This document shows positions 43,145 through 52,612 of a stretch of DNA of 64,000 nt, in pieces. Below the pieces are notes generated by a model, which made no database searches, was not told where the DNA came from, and saw only the letters and a list, made by a program, of their open reading frames with translations. A program made the position numbers and the translations under genes. The stretch's first letter is position 1. Each line of letters starts with the position of its first letter. The DNA is from Microbacterium sp. CFH 31415 (lineage in GTDB: Bacteria > Actinomycetota > Actinomycetes > Actinomycetales > Microbacteriaceae): contig NZ_JAKYXC010000008.1 of the NCBI RefSeq assembly GCF_022538185.1, forward strand, positions 112,040-176,039, written 5' to 3'.

Positions 43145-45081
43145 CCATGCACACCATCACCCCGGCGCCTCAGGCGCCCGTCGTTCCCGGCCGCGGGCGG
43201 CTCCGGCCTCTCGGGCTGGGCGACGTCCGCATCACCGGCGGGTTCTGGGGCGACCGCCAAGCCGTCAACGGCCGCAACACGCTCGAGCACATCGGCGGGC
43301 GACTGGAGTCCGAGGGCTGGCTGCCCAACTTCGACCTCGCCGTTTCGGGCGGGCTGCCCGCAGGACGCCGGGGCCGAGAGTTCTCCGACTCGGAGACCTA
43401 CAAGTACCTCGAGGCCCTCGCGTGGGAGATCGGCCGCACCGACGACGACGAGCTCGAGCAGCGCTTCCGCGCGGTGGTGGCGCGGGTCGCCGCGGCGCAG
43501 GAGGAAGACGGGTACCTCAACACGATGTTCGGGCGGCCCGGGCAGCGCCCCCGCTGGTCCGACCTCGAGTGGGGCCACGAGCTGTACTGCCTCGGGCACC
43601 TGTTCCAGGCGGCCGTCGCCCGCGAGCGGACCCGGCCGGGTGCCGACGACGGACTGCTCGGCATCGCCCGCCGCGCCGCCGACCTGGTGTGCGCGACGTT
43701 CGGCCCGGACGGTCGCGACGCGATCTGCGGCCACGCCGAGATCGAGGTCGGACTTGCCGAGCTGTCGCGCGTGACCGGCGATCGCCGCTACCTGGCACAG
43801 GCGCGCATCTTCGTCGAGCGCCACGGGCGCGGCACGCTGCGCGACATCGAGTGGGGGCGCAAGTACTTCCAGGACGACATCGCCGTGCGCGATGCGAAGG
43901 TGCTTCGCGGCCACGCGGTGCGCGCGAACTACCTCGCCTCGGGTGCCGTAGACGTGGCCGTCGACACCGGGGACGGCGAGCTGCTCAAGGCCCTCCGCAA
44001 GCAGTGGGAGCGCACGATCGCCCGGCGCACGTACATCACCGGCGGTCAGGGGTCGCACCATCAGGACGAGGCCTTCGGCGACGACTGGGAGCTGCCGCCC
44101 GACCGCGCCTACTCCGAGACGTGCGCGGGCATCGGGTCGATCATGTTCTCGTGGCGCCTGCTGCTGGCAGGGGCCGACCCGCGCCATGCCGACGTGATCG
44201 AGCGCACGCTCTTCAACGTCGTCGCCACCTCGCCCGCGCCGGACGGCCGCGCGTTCTATTACGCCAACACGCTGCACCAGAGGGTGCCCGGAGTGCCGGC
44301 CGACCCCGACGGCACGTCGCCGCGCGCTTCCTCGTCGTTGCGCGCACCCTGGTTCGAGGTGTCGTGCTGCCCGCCGAACGTGGCGCGCACGCTGGCCAGC
44401 CTGGACTCGTACATCGCGACGGCCGACTCCGACGGCATCCAGCTGCAGCAGTACGCGCCTGCCACGGTCACGACCACACTCGACGACGGCCGCGTGGTGT
44501 CGTTGGACGTCGAAACGCAGTACCCGGCCGATGGCCGTGTGGTCGTCACGCACACGTCGGACGCGAGCGAGCCGTGGACCCTCAGCCTGCGCGTGCCCGC
44601 GTGGGCGTCGGGTGCGACGCTGCGTGTCGTGACGACCGACTTCGTGCAGCAGCGCACGGTCGACCCCGGCATGATCGAGATCCGGCACGCCTTCCGTGCC
44701 GGCGATGTCGTGCAGCTCGACCTTCCGATGGCACCGCGCGTGTCGCTGCCGGACAGCCGCATCGACGCCGTGCGCGGGTGCGTCGCGGTGGAGCGCGGTC
44801 CCGAGGTGCTCGCCCTCGAGTCGGTGGACCTCGCCCCCGCGGGCGTCGACGACGTGGGATGCGTCGCGATGGTGCCTGGCAGCGAGCCGTTCGAGCGCGA
44901 CGGTCGGGTGTGGATCGCCGTCTCGCGGCTGCCGCTGGACGACGCGCGCTGGCCGTACGGCGAGCACCAGGCCGATGACGGCGGCGCGGCGTCCATCGCC
45001 GAGGTGCCGCTCGTGCCGTACCACGAGTGGGCGGAGCGCGGCCCGTCGACCATGCGCGTCTGGATCCCGCAGCAGGCCTGA
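43141..45081 (+). CDS. Cytosolic GH127 beta-L-arabinofuranosidase
   Basis: 646 residues with no signal peptide, close in length to Bifidobacterium HypBA1 (658). The (alpha/alpha)6 barrel has the metal/nucleophile set Glu326 and Cys328 (AYSETCAGIG) and Cys409-Cys410 (EVSCCPPN). It should split imported beta-L-arabino-oligosaccharides to L-arabinose for the AraA pathway. The start overlaps the permease stop in an ATGA, so import and cleavage are coupled. It is a different branch from the Tat-exported GH127 at 29669 (ETC and SCCPPN here, ESC and TCCGGT there). Confidence 0.93.
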   Translation: MTMHTITPAPQAPVVPGRGRLRPLGLGDVRITGGFWGDRQAVNGRNTLEHIGGRLESEGWLPNFDLAVSGGLPAGRRGREFSDSETYKYLEALAWEIGRTDDDELEQRFRAVVARVAAAQEEDGYLNTMFGRPGQRPRWSDLEWGHELYCLGHLFQAAVARERTRPGADDGLLGIARRAADLVCATFGPDGRDAICGHAEIEVGLAELSRVTGDRRYLAQARIFVERHGRGTLRDIEWGRKYFQDDIAVRDAKVLRGHAVRANYLASGAVDVAVDTGDGELLKALRKQWERTIARRTYITGGQGSHHQDEAFGDDWELPPDRAYSETCAGIGSIMFSWRLLLAGADPRHADVIERTLFNVVATSPAPDGRAFYYANTLHQRVPGVPADPDGTSPRASSSLRAPWFEVSCCPPNVARTLASLDSYIATADSDGIQLQQYAPATVTTTLDDGRVVSLDVETQYPADGRVVVTHTSDASEPWTLSLRVPAWASGATLRVVTTDFVQQRTVDPGMIEIRHAFRAGDVVQLDLPMAPRVSLPDSRIDAVRGCVAVERGPEVLALESVDLAPAGVDDVGCVAMVPGSEPFERDGRVWIAVSRLPLDDARWPYGEHQADDGGAASIAEVPLVPYHEWAERGPSTMRVWIPQQA

Positions 45082-45102
45082 GGCGCGTCCAGACTCCGGC
45101 CA

Positions 45103-45129
45103 GGTGCCCCCGGGTAGACTGGGGGCACC
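45103..45129 (+). terminator. Terminator after the GH127 operon
   Basis: Perfect 9-bp stem GGTGCCCCC/GGGGGCACC with a nine-base loop, 21 bases after the stop. Confidence 0.8.
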
Positions 45130-45215
45130 ATCCCGGATGTGTATCTACCTGGCCCACGCGGACCAAGGCGGCACGAGTGCCGCGAACCGCGGCGGACGCA
45201 AACAGGACGATTTCG

Positions 45216-46457
45216 ATGCACACCACCCTGGCCGCACCGCGGCGCACGACGCTCGTGCGCGAAGCGGGCTTCGCCTACTTCCCCATCGCGCTGATCGCGC
45301 GACTGCCGTTCGCCATGATGGTCGTCGGCATCCTGACGCTCGTCGTCTCGGCGCGCGGCTCGCTCGCGCTCGGCGGCCTGACCTCGGCGATGACCGGACT
45401 CGGCACCGCCCTCGTCGGCCCGCTCCTCGGCGCGGCGGCCGACCGGTTCGGGCAGCGTCGCGTGCTGCTCGTCTCCGGCACCGTCAACAGCCTGCTGCTG
45501 CTCGCGATCGCGTGGCTCGCGTTCGCGTCGGTTCCGGATGCCGCGCTCCTGGCCGTCGCGTTCGCCATCGGCGCGTCCATGCCCCAAGTCGCCCCGCTCT
45601 CGCGCAGTCGCCTCGTCGGCATCATCGGCCGCGCGTTCTCGAAGGACCGTCGCGCGTCGGTCGTCGGGGGCACGATGGCCTACGAGTCCGCCGCCGACGA
45701 GATCGTGTTCGTGTTCGGCCCCGTGATCGTCGGCCTCCTCGCCACGACGATGAGCCCGGCCGCACCCGTCATCGGCGCCGCGGTGCTCGCGCTCGTCTTC
45801 GTGAGCGCCTTCGCCCTCCACCCCACCGCGGCGGTCGGCGCCTCGGCCGGTGGCGACAAGCCCGTCCAGGCGCCGGCGAGGGAACTCGCCCGCCCGGCGC
45901 TCATCACGACGGTGCTCGGTGCGCTCGGCATGGGCCTGTTCTTCGGCGCGATGCTCACCTCGCTCACGGCGTTCATGGCCGAGCGCGGCGTGCCCGAGCA
46001 GGCCGGACTCGTCTACGGCGCGATGGGCATCGGCTCGGCGGCGCTGGCGCTCGGCGTCGCGCTGTTCCCCGCACGCTTCACCCTGACGGCGCGGTGGGTC
46101 GTGTTCGCCGGCATCCTCACCGCCGGCACCCTCGCGCTGCCGTTCGCGACCAGCGTCGCCGCGATGACGCTGTGCCTCCTGGTGATCGGCATCGGCATCG
46201 GCCCGACGCTGGTGACCCAGTACAGCCTCGCCGCCGCGCGCAGCCCCCTCGGCCGCTCGGCAACCGTCATGACGATGCTCGGCTCGGCCGTCGTCGTGGG
46301 CCAGTCCGCAGCATCCGCGCTCACCGGCCTGCTGGCCGAGGCCAGCGGCGCGTCGGCGGCTCTGCTCGCGCCGGTTGCCGCAGCCCTCGTCGTGCTCGCC
46401 GCCGGCGCCGCGAACGTGCCGCTGTCGCGGGTCAGGCGCGCGGCGCTCCAGGGTTGA
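45216..46457 (+). CDS. MFS transporter
   Basis: 413 residues with twelve hydrophobic segments and the MFS loop motif AADRFGQRRV between helices 2 and 3. It looks like a DHA1-type efflux permease; the substrate is unknown. ATG 45216 has AGGA upstream. Its 3' end overlaps the convergent acetyltransferase gene by 26 bases. Confidence 0.9.
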   Translation: MHTTLAAPRRTTLVREAGFAYFPIALIARLPFAMMVVGILTLVVSARGSLALGGLTSAMTGLGTALVGPLLGAAADRFGQRRVLLVSGTVNSLLLLAIAWLAFASVPDAALLAVAFAIGASMPQVAPLSRSRLVGIIGRAFSKDRRASVVGGTMAYESAADEIVFVFGPVIVGLLATTMSPAAPVIGAAVLALVFVSAFALHPTAAVGASAGGDKPVQAPARELARPALITTVLGALGMGLFFGAMLTSLTAFMAERGVPEQAGLVYGAMGIGSAALALGVALFPARFTLTARWVVFAGILTAGTLALPFATSVAAMTLCLLVIGIGIGPTLVTQYSLAAARSPLGRSATVMTMLGSAVVVGQSAASALTGLLAEASGASAALLAPVAAALVVLAAGAANVPLSRVRRAALQG

Positions 46458-46914
46458 ACGGGTAGGTCACGCGGCCGAACGGCCACTCGCGCTCGAGCCA
46501 TGCCGGTACGAACGCATCGAGTCGCCCGGCCATGCCTGCCGGAGCATCCGGGATCATCCACCACGACACCTCGGCCGAGATCTCGCCGTCGAGGGCGTCG
46601 AGCGGGTCGATGTAGACGCAGCCCAGCAGGCGGTCCTCGTCAGCGGTGAGCACGGCGTAGTTGAACGACTCGTGGCGTTCCATCTCTTCGGCGTGCCGAG
46701 CGAGGTCCTCTTCGTCCGCCTCGCGCGTCATCGCGGCCGGCGGCCAGCCCCACGCGTCGCCGTAGATGTCCCACAGCATCGGCTGGTTGGACATCACGGC
46801 GATCATGTCGATATCGACGTCCTCCGCGCGGATGGGGCGAAGGTGCACGCCGTCGGCGAGCTCGGCGCGCAGCGGATGCGCGAAGTCGTCGGGCAGCCAG
46901 CCGGCTTCGGTCAT
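46432..46914 (-). CDS. GNAT-family N-acetyltransferase-like protein
   Basis: 160 residues with the layout of a GNAT acetyltransferase: an N-terminal strand HLRPIRAEDVDID, a central strand NYAVLTADEDRLLGCVYIDP and EISAEVSWWMIPDA. The acetyl-CoA loop (R/Q-x-x-G-x-G/A) is not clear, so activity is uncertain. ATG 46914 was chosen; the frame is open upstream through the palindromic element. Confidence 0.75.
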   Translation of the reverse strand: MTEAGWLPDDFAHPLRAELADGVHLRPIRAEDVDIDMIAVMSNQPMLWDIYGDAWGWPPAAMTREADEEDLARHAEEMERHESFNYAVLTADEDRLLGCVYIDPLDALDGEISAEVSWWMIPDAPAGMAGRLDAFVPAWLEREWPFGRVTYPFNPGAPRA

Positions 46915-46963
46915 GGGGCTTCCGTTCGGGTCGCAGACGTCGTGGTGCGGCCGTGGACCGGCG

Positions 46964-47022
46964 TCAGGAGACACGCCGCCCCTCGCACCGCGCACGGTGC
47001 CCGCTGCCGGCGTGTCTCCTGA
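46964..47022. repeat. 59-bp palindromic element with nested hairpin
   Basis: Perfect 15-bp arms TCAGGAGACACGCCG (46964-46978) and its complement (47008-47022) enclose a second hairpin GCACCG-cgca-CGGTGC (46985-47000). It lies between the divergent starts of the acetyltransferase-like and DUF2834 genes. Its size and perfect symmetry suggest an extragenic repeat rather than a terminator. Confidence 0.75.
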
Positions 47023-47073
47023 ATCCGGTACGGCTCACGACACCCTGCCACGGCTGAGGGGGAGAATCGGCAC

Positions 47074-47415
47074 ATGACGCGCCACTGGACTCCGCTCGCC
47101 CTCGTCTATCTGTGCCTGGCCGTGGTGGGGCTGATGGGCACGTGGTTCTTCAACGCGCTCGCCATCGTCCAGCTCCGCGACTTCCTGGGCGACCTGGTCA
47201 CGAGCGGGCCGGCCGTCGCGTCGATCACCGTCGACCTGCTCGTCGTGGCCCTGGCCGGCAGCGTCTTCGTCATCGCCGAGGCACGTCGCCTCGGGATGCG
47301 CTTCGGGTGGCTCTACGTCGCGGGTGCCGCGCTGACGGCCTTCGCGTTCACGTTCCCGCTGTTCCTCGCGATGCGGGAGCGCCGCAAGACGCAGCTCGCC
47401 TACGCCGTGGAGTAG
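47074..47415 (+). CDS. DUF2834 small membrane protein
   Basis: 113 residues, three or more membrane helices. The pattern YLCLAVVGLMGTWFFNALAI at the N-terminus and EARRLGMRFGWLY before the last helix fits DUF2834, a family of unknown function. A GGGAG ribosome site precedes ATG 47074. Confidence 0.85.
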   Translation: MTRHWTPLALVYLCLAVVGLMGTWFFNALAIVQLRDFLGDLVTSGPAVASITVDLLVVALAGSVFVIAEARRLGMRFGWLYVAGAALTAFAFTFPLFLAMRERRKTQLAYAVE

Positions 47416-47447
47416 GCGGCGGAATCGCCCTCGGGCGAGGACGACGG

Positions 47448-47666
47448 TCAGAGTGCGGAGATGCGGGTCTTCAGCTGGTCGAGCGTGTCGGCGGAGAGCT
47501 GATTGCCCGCCATCTGCAGCACCGCCGCCGCGGGCATGTTCTTCGCGAAGCTGATCATCGGATGATCGGGAAGCTCCGGCACGAGCTCGACGATGATGCC
47601 GCGAGCCTCCGGGTCGTCGAGCAGCTGACCGAGGGTCGTGGTCTCGAGATCGTACTTTCCGGGCAT
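47448..47666 (-). CDS. Small hypothetical protein
   Basis: 72 residues, probably helical: an N-terminal LGQLLDDPEARGIIVELVP, a middle MISFAKNMPAAAVL and an ending LDQLKTRISAL. I have seen similar short helical proteins or tails beside carbohydrate genes but cannot name a function. A strong GAGGAGG site supports translation from ATG 47666. It is convergent with the DUF2834 gene and upstream of nothing obvious. Confidence 0.7.
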   Translation of the reverse strand: MPGKYDLETTTLGQLLDDPEARGIIVELVPELPDHPMISFAKNMPAAAVLQMAGNQLSADTLDQLKTRISAL

Positions 47667-47714
47667 GGGGCCTCCTCGCGCCGTCCGGCACCGCGGCCGG
47701 GTCGCTTCAGGATG

Positions 47715-48221
47715 TCAGAGTCCGGCACCTGCCGCCCACCGCTTGCGCACGACCGCGACGATGTGCTCGACAGGCTGATCGACCGAGACGATCACGCCGC
47801 GCTCGTCGGCATCGAGCGGCTCCAGGGTGTCGAGCTGCGACCGCAGCAGCGCGGCCGGCATGAAGTGGTCGGCGCGCGCACCGAGCCGCTCGGCGAGAAG
47901 CTCGGGCGTGCCGTCGAGCTGGACGAAGAACAGGTCTCCGGCAGCCGCGCGGAGCGCGTCGCGGTAATGACGCCGCAGCGCCGAGCACGCCACGACCACG
48001 AGCCGGCCGCGTGCGGTCTGGGCGACGACGGTCTCGCCCACGACCTCGAGCCACGGCATCCGGTCCTCATCGGTGAGCGGAACACCCGCGGTCATCTTGG
48101 CGACGTTGGCAGGAGGGTGGAAGTCGTCGGCGTCGAGATAGATCCCGTCGAGGGCGCCTGCAAGGGCGGCGGCGACGGTCGACTTCCCCGATCCCGAGAC
48201 CCCCATGACCACGAGCGGCAT
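47715..48221 (-). CDS. gntK: Gluconokinase GntK
   Basis: Phosphorylates D-gluconate to 6-phosphogluconate. 168 residues (E. coli GntK 175) with P-loop GVSGSGKST (residues 7-15), YLDADDFHPPANVAKMTAGVPL covering the substrate region, PWLEVV, and CSALRRHYRDALR. ATG 48221 follows AAGGAG. It is a single gene with no gluconate transporter next to it. Confidence 0.93.
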   Translation of the reverse strand: MPLVVMGVSGSGKSTVAAALAGALDGIYLDADDFHPPANVAKMTAGVPLTDEDRMPWLEVVGETVVAQTARGRLVVVACSALRRHYRDALRAAAGDLFFVQLDGTPELLAERLGARADHFMPAALLRSQLDTLEPLDADERGVIVSVDQPVEHIVAVVRKRWAAGAGL

Positions 48222-48398
48222 GCGACTCCTTCGGACGGGTGGGACGGATGCCGCGTCCCGCGCCCAGGCTATCGAAGCGCTCCGGCGGCTCGTTCGTTCC
48301 GCTCGACCACGGCCGCTCCCATTCAACCGCGGCGATGTGCGTTTCTCGAAAGGCAGCGCACGCACTTCGGCGCGGTTGAAGCGCCACCCGAGGGGTGT

Positions 48399-48423
48399 TA
48401 CCTTGTACTTCTATGTACCTTGT
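48399..48423. promoter_or_regulatory. Probable PadR operator
   Basis: Two direct copies of TACCTTGT (48399-48406, 48416-48423) surround the inverted GTAC-ttctat-GTAC (48405-48418), 24 bases upstream of the PadR start. Tandem and inverted GTAC-containing sites are usual for self-regulated PadR genes. Confidence 0.5.
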
Positions 48424-48446
48424 GGTTCTAGGTATGGGAGACGCGC

Positions 48447-48818
48447 ATGAAGATCGGCAAGGACCTCGTCGCCGCGGCGGCGACACCGATGGTTCTCGGC
48501 ATCCTCGCCGAGGGCGAGTCGTACGGCTACGCGATCCTCCAGCGCGTGAGCGAGCTGTCCGACGGTGAGCTCGAGTGGAGCGACGGGATGCTGTACCCCC
48601 TCCTGCACCGCCTCGAACGGCTCGGTCATATCGAGGCCAGCTGGAGCGCGTCGCCCACCGGGCGCCCGCGCAAGCACTACCGCCTCAGCCCGACCGGGGC
48701 GACCGTGTTCGCCGAGCAGCGGCGCCAGTGGAGCGTGGTGAGCACTGCACTGCAGAAGGTGTGGGCCGACCGCGACGGCGGCCGCAGCCCGTTCGCGCTC
48801 GGAGGTGCGCCCGCATGA
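48447..48818 (+). CDS. PadR-family transcriptional regulator
   Basis: 123 residues. The PadR winged helix is shown by MVLGILAEGESYGYAILQ and LEWSDGMLYPLLHRLERLG, with GRPRKHYRLSPTG in the wing. It probably represses itself and the co-transcribed membrane protein; the stop overlaps the next start (ATGA). Confidence 0.93.
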   Translation: MKIGKDLVAAAATPMVLGILAEGESYGYAILQRVSELSDGELEWSDGMLYPLLHRLERLGHIEASWSASPTGRPRKHYRLSPTGATVFAEQRRQWSVVSTALQKVWADRDGGRSPFALGGAPA

Positions 48819-50194
48819 CTGCCGACCTCGATCCGCAGCTCGAGCAGCAGATCACGGCGTGGCGCGACTTCGTCGGTCGCCGCGAAGCGATCGCCGGCCG
48901 CGACGTAGACGAGCTCGAAGACCACCTGCGCGACGAGATCGGCCGGCTCGAGGCATCCGGTCTCGCTCCCGACGAAGCGCTCCTCGTCGCCGTCAAGCGC
49001 ATGGGAGCACTCGATGATCTGTCACGGGAGTTCGCACGCGAGCACTCCGAGCGGCTCTGGAAGCAGCTCGTCATCGCCGAGCCCGACGCGGCGCCGCGCT
49101 CGCGCGCGCTGCCACTCGCCCTCGGCCTCGCCGTGGCGGCTGCGGTCGCGATCAAGGTTCCGGCGCTGTTCGGCATCGACTTCGAGGGCGGCGCGCAGTT
49201 CTACGCGCGCAACATCGCCCTGCTGATCCTCCCGTTCCTCGCGACGTACTTCCTGATCCGTCGCCGCTCCTCGCCGACGACCATCGCGATCGTCGCCGCG
49301 CCGTTCGTCCTCGGGGCCCTCGTGCTCAACCTCTATCCGTTCGAAGCGGATGCCGCGACCCTCGCACTGGCGAGCATCCACGCGGTCGTCGCCCTGTGGA
49401 TCGTCACCGGGATCGCATACGCGGACGGCGACGTGCGCTCGAGTCGCGCGAGGATGGACTTCATCCGCTTCACCGGCGAGTGGTTCGTCTATTTCGTGCT
49501 CATCGCGCTGGGCGGCGCCGTGCTCGTCGGTCTGACGATGGGCGTGTTCGGCGCGATCGGGCTGGACGCCGCCGAGGTCGTCGAGAACTGGCTGGTGCCG
49601 TGCGGCGTGGCGGGCGCGGTGGTGATCGCCGGGTGGCTGGTCGAGGCCAAGCAGAGCGTCATCGAGAACATCGCCCCGGTGCTGACCAAGCTGTTCACAC
49701 CGTTGTTCACGCTGCTTCTCCTGGCGTTCTTCGTGGCAGGGCTGGTGCAGGGCAGCCTCGTCGAGCCCGACGACGGGCTGGCGATGTTCGGCCAACGCGA
49801 CATGCTGATCACGTTCGACGTGGTGCTGGTGGTCGTGCTCGCGCTGCTGCTGTACGCGCTCTCGGCTCGCGACCCGCTGGCCCCGGCATCCTGGTTCGAC
49901 CGCCTGCAGCTCGTGATGGTCGTCGCGGCGATCCTCGTCGACCTGCTCGTACTCATCGCCATGGTCGGCCGCATCGCCGAATACGGCGCAAGCCCGAACA
50001 AGCTGGCGTCGCTGGGACTCAACCTGATCCTGCTCGCGAATCTCGCCGGCGCCGCGTGGCTTCAGCTGCGGTTCGTGCTGGGGCGCTCGCGGTTCGATCG
50101 GCTGGAGCGCTGGCAGACCGGTTTCGTCCCGGTCTACCTGGCGTGGTCGGCCGTCGTCGTCCTGGTGTTCCCGCCCGTCTTCGGCTACGTCTGA
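48815..50194 (+). CDS. PadR-linked membrane protein with permease-prefix domain
   Basis: 459 residues. The soluble N-terminus (about 1-90: ELEDHLRDEIGRLEASGLAPDEAL) is the helical domain often found with PadR and called permease prefix or DUF1700-like. It is followed by about ten membrane helices with no known transporter motif. GGAGG lies upstream and the start overlaps PadR. Likely an envelope-stress or antimicrobial-response module, by analogy only. Confidence 0.82.
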   Translation: MTADLDPQLEQQITAWRDFVGRREAIAGRDVDELEDHLRDEIGRLEASGLAPDEALLVAVKRMGALDDLSREFAREHSERLWKQLVIAEPDAAPRSRALPLALGLAVAAAVAIKVPALFGIDFEGGAQFYARNIALLILPFLATYFLIRRRSSPTTIAIVAAPFVLGALVLNLYPFEADAATLALASIHAVVALWIVTGIAYADGDVRSSRARMDFIRFTGEWFVYFVLIALGGAVLVGLTMGVFGAIGLDAAEVVENWLVPCGVAGAVVIAGWLVEAKQSVIENIAPVLTKLFTPLFTLLLLAFFVAGLVQGSLVEPDDGLAMFGQRDMLITFDVVLVVVLALLLYALSARDPLAPASWFDRLQLVMVVAAILVDLLVLIAMVGRIAEYGASPNKLASLGLNLILLANLAGAAWLQLRFVLGRSRFDRLERWQTGFVPVYLAWSAVVVLVFPPVFGYV

Positions 50195-50334
50195 GCACCG
50201 TGGTCACCCGGTGGGGGTGACCTTTGACGACACCTCCCGTCGACCCGTTGACGCTGGCCGCGGCATCCGCAAGCCTTTCCCTCGACGCCCTCGCCGAGTG
50301 CCGGGGATGCGCGACGGACACTGGAGGAACGACG

Positions 50335-51729
50335 ATGCTGCACCGGAAAGACGACGTCAGAGACGACCTGCTCGACGAGGTCTTCGCCTCGACCGACATG
50401 TCTGTCTCGCTGCCGAAGTACCGGATGCCGCAGAACGAGCATCTCGCGCGCCACGCCCACCAGGTCGTCATCGACGAGCTGATGCTCGACGGCAACTCGC
50501 GCCAGAACCTCGCCACCTTCTGCCAGACGTGGCTCGAGCCCGAGGTGCGGGAGATCATGGCCGAGACGCTCGACAAGAACATGGTGGATAAGGATGAGTA
50601 CCCCCAGACGGCCGAGATCGAGGCGCGCTGCGTGCACATGCTCGCCGACCTGTGGAACTCACCCGAGGCGCAGAACACCCTCGGCACGTCCACGACCGGA
50701 TCGAGCGAGGCCGCGATGCTCGGCGGCATGGCGCTGCTGTGGAACTGGCGTGCCCGGCGACGCGAGGCCGGGAAGCCCACCGACCGGCCGAACCTCATCA
50801 CCGGACCGGTGCAGGTGTGCTGGCACAAGTTCGCCCGCTACTGGGACGTCGAGCTGCGCGAGATCCCCATGGAGGGCGACCGCTTCATCATGAACGCCGA
50901 CGAGGTGCTCGCGCGCGTCGACGAGAACACCATCGGTGTCGTCCCGACCCTGGGCGTGACCTTCACCGGGCAGTACGAGCCCGTACACCTGGTGAGCAAC
51001 GCACTCGACACGCTGCAGGAGGAGACCGGGCTCGACATCCCGATCCACGTGGACGGCGCGAGCGGAGGTTTCCTCGCGCCGTTCACGGTGCCCGAGCTGG
51101 TGTGGGACTTCCGGCTGCCGCGCGTGAAGTCGATCAACACCTCCGGCCACAAGTTCGGGCTCGCGCCGCTGGGCGTCGGCTGGATCGTGTGGCGCGACGC
51201 ACAGGACCTGCCCGAGGACCTCATCTTCAACGTCAACTACCTCGGCGGCAACATGCCCACGTTCGCGCTGAACTTCTCCCGCCCGGGCGGGCAGATCGTG
51301 GCGCAGTACTACAACTTCGTCCGCCTCGGCCGCGAGGGGTATCGGAAGGTCCACATGTCGTGCCACGACACCGCGATGTACCTCGCCGAGGAGATCGCGA
51401 AGCTCGGCCACTTCGACATCATCAACGACGGCAATGCCGCGTCAGGCATCCCGGCGGTCTCGTGGAAGCTCAAGGACGGGGTCGAGCATCCGTTCAATCT
51501 CTTCGATCTCGCCGACCGCCTGCGCACGCGTGGCTGGCAGGTCCCGGCGTACACGATGCCCAAGAATCGCGAAGACCTGCCGGTGCAGCGCATCCTGGTG
51601 CGTCAGGGCTTCGACCGCGATGCGGCGTCGCTGCTGATGAGCGACTATCGCGCGGCGATCGAGCACTTCGACAAGCACCCCATCGTCACATCGATGAGCG
51701 AGGAGGAAGCGGGCACGTTCCACCACTGA
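50335..51729 (+). CDS. gadB: Glutamate decarboxylase
   Basis: PLP-dependent decarboxylation of glutamate to GABA, consuming a proton (acid resistance). 464 residues (E. coli GadB 466). The PLP lysine is in [31 protein letters not shown] and [13 protein letters not shown] are the other cofactor motifs. ATG 50335 follows GGAGG by seven bases. No GadC antiporter is next to it. Confidence 0.96.
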   Translation: MLHRKDDVRDDLLDEVFASTDMSVSLPKYRMPQNEHLARHAHQVVIDELMLDGNSRQNLATFCQTWLEPEVREIMAETLDKNMVDKDEYPQTAEIEARCVHMLADLWNSPEAQNTLGTSTTGSSEAAMLGGMALLWNWRARRREAGKPTDRPNLITGPVQVCWHKFARYWDVELREIPMEGDRFIMNADEVLARVDENTIGVVPTLGVTFTGQYEPVHLVSNALDTLQEETGLDIPIHVDGASGGFLAPFTVPELVWDFRLPRVKSINTSGHKFGLAPLGVGWIVWRDAQDLPEDLIFNVNYLGGNMPTFALNFSRPGGQIVAQYYNFVRLGREGYRKVHMSCHDTAMYLAEEIAKLGHFDIINDGNAASGIPAVSWKLKDGVEHPFNLFDLADRLRTRGWQVPAYTMPKNREDLPVQRILVRQGFDRDAASLLMSDYRAAIEHFDKHPIVTSMSEEEAGTFHH

Positions 51730-51750
51730 GCGCCGGCATCGGATGCATGC

Positions 51751-52551
51751 TCACATGCGCGCGAACCGGGCGCGTGCGAAGCAGTAGAGCCCGTAGAGCA
51801 CGAGCCCGCCGCCGACCACCCACAGGATCAGCGGCCCGAACGGGAGTCCGGCGAGCGTGCGGATCGCAGCATCCATCCCACCCGCCTTCTCGGGGTCGTG
51901 CGTGAAGGCGGCGACGACGAACAGGATCCCCGTGACCGCCACGGCGACGCCCTTGGCGATGTAGCCCACCACTCCGAACCCCACGATGCCCTTGCCAGCA
52001 GCTCCGCTCGGCAGGTCCAGGTGCTTCGTGAACGCGCGGGTGGCACCCCGCACGATGAACGCCGCCCCGATCGCGAAGCCGATCACGCCGACCAGTCCCA
52101 CGAGGAGCACGCCCCCCGGTGTCGACATCAGCTGCGCGCTGAACGTCTGCGACGACTCGGACGAATCCGAGCTGCCGCCGAGCGCGTAGACGCCCGCCGT
52201 GAATGCGATGGCGAGGTACGCGAGCGCGGTCCCCGCGAACTTGATCCGATGCGCCCATCTCTTCTTGGCGTCGGGGTCGGACTCGGTGGCCGCCTCGGCG
52301 ATCTGCCACACCGCGAGGCCCACGAGGCCGACGGCGATGGCCCACAGCAGCGCGACGCCGGCCGGCGTGCTGCGGATCTGCTCCATCGCACCGCCCTGGT
52401 CGGCCTCGCCGCCGCCGCCCAGGGCGATGGAGATGGCGATCACGCCGATCGCGATGTGGACGATGCCGAGGACGACGTAGCCGATGCGCGCGACGACACG
52501 GAAGGCGGTGGAATCCTGCGCCCGGCGGGCCGCGGTCTTGGTGGTGCTCAC
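51751..52551 (-). CDS. DUF1206 membrane protein
   Basis: 266 residues with six helices in three similar pairs, each beginning with an R-x-G-Y/F-x-x-x-G pattern (ARIGYVVLGIVHIAIGV is the first), which defines DUF1206. Function unknown. The GTG at 52551 is the likely start, though its ribosome site is weak. Its stop is 21 bases from the convergent gadB stop. Confidence 0.88.
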   Translation of the reverse strand: MSTTKTAARRAQDSTAFRVVARIGYVVLGIVHIAIGVIAISIALGGGGEADQGGAMEQIRSTPAGVALLWAIAVGLVGLAVWQIAEAATESDPDAKKRWAHRIKFAGTALAYLAIAFTAGVYALGGSSDSSESSQTFSAQLMSTPGGVLLVGLVGVIGFAIGAAFIVRGATRAFTKHLDLPSGAAGKGIVGFGVVGYIAKGVAVAVTGILFVVAAFTHDPEKAGGMDAAIRTLAGLPFGPLILWVVGGGLVLYGLYCFARARFARM

Positions 52552-52612
52552 GCGGGAAGCGTAGCCAGACGGCCCGCGAAGACAGGGGCTCTTGACAACC
52601 GCCGCGGTCGCC

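Noticed and set aside
50224..50334. Upstream TTG start for the glutamate decarboxylase
   Set aside because: The extra 37 residues do not fit the family and ATG 50335 has a GGAGG site at the right distance.
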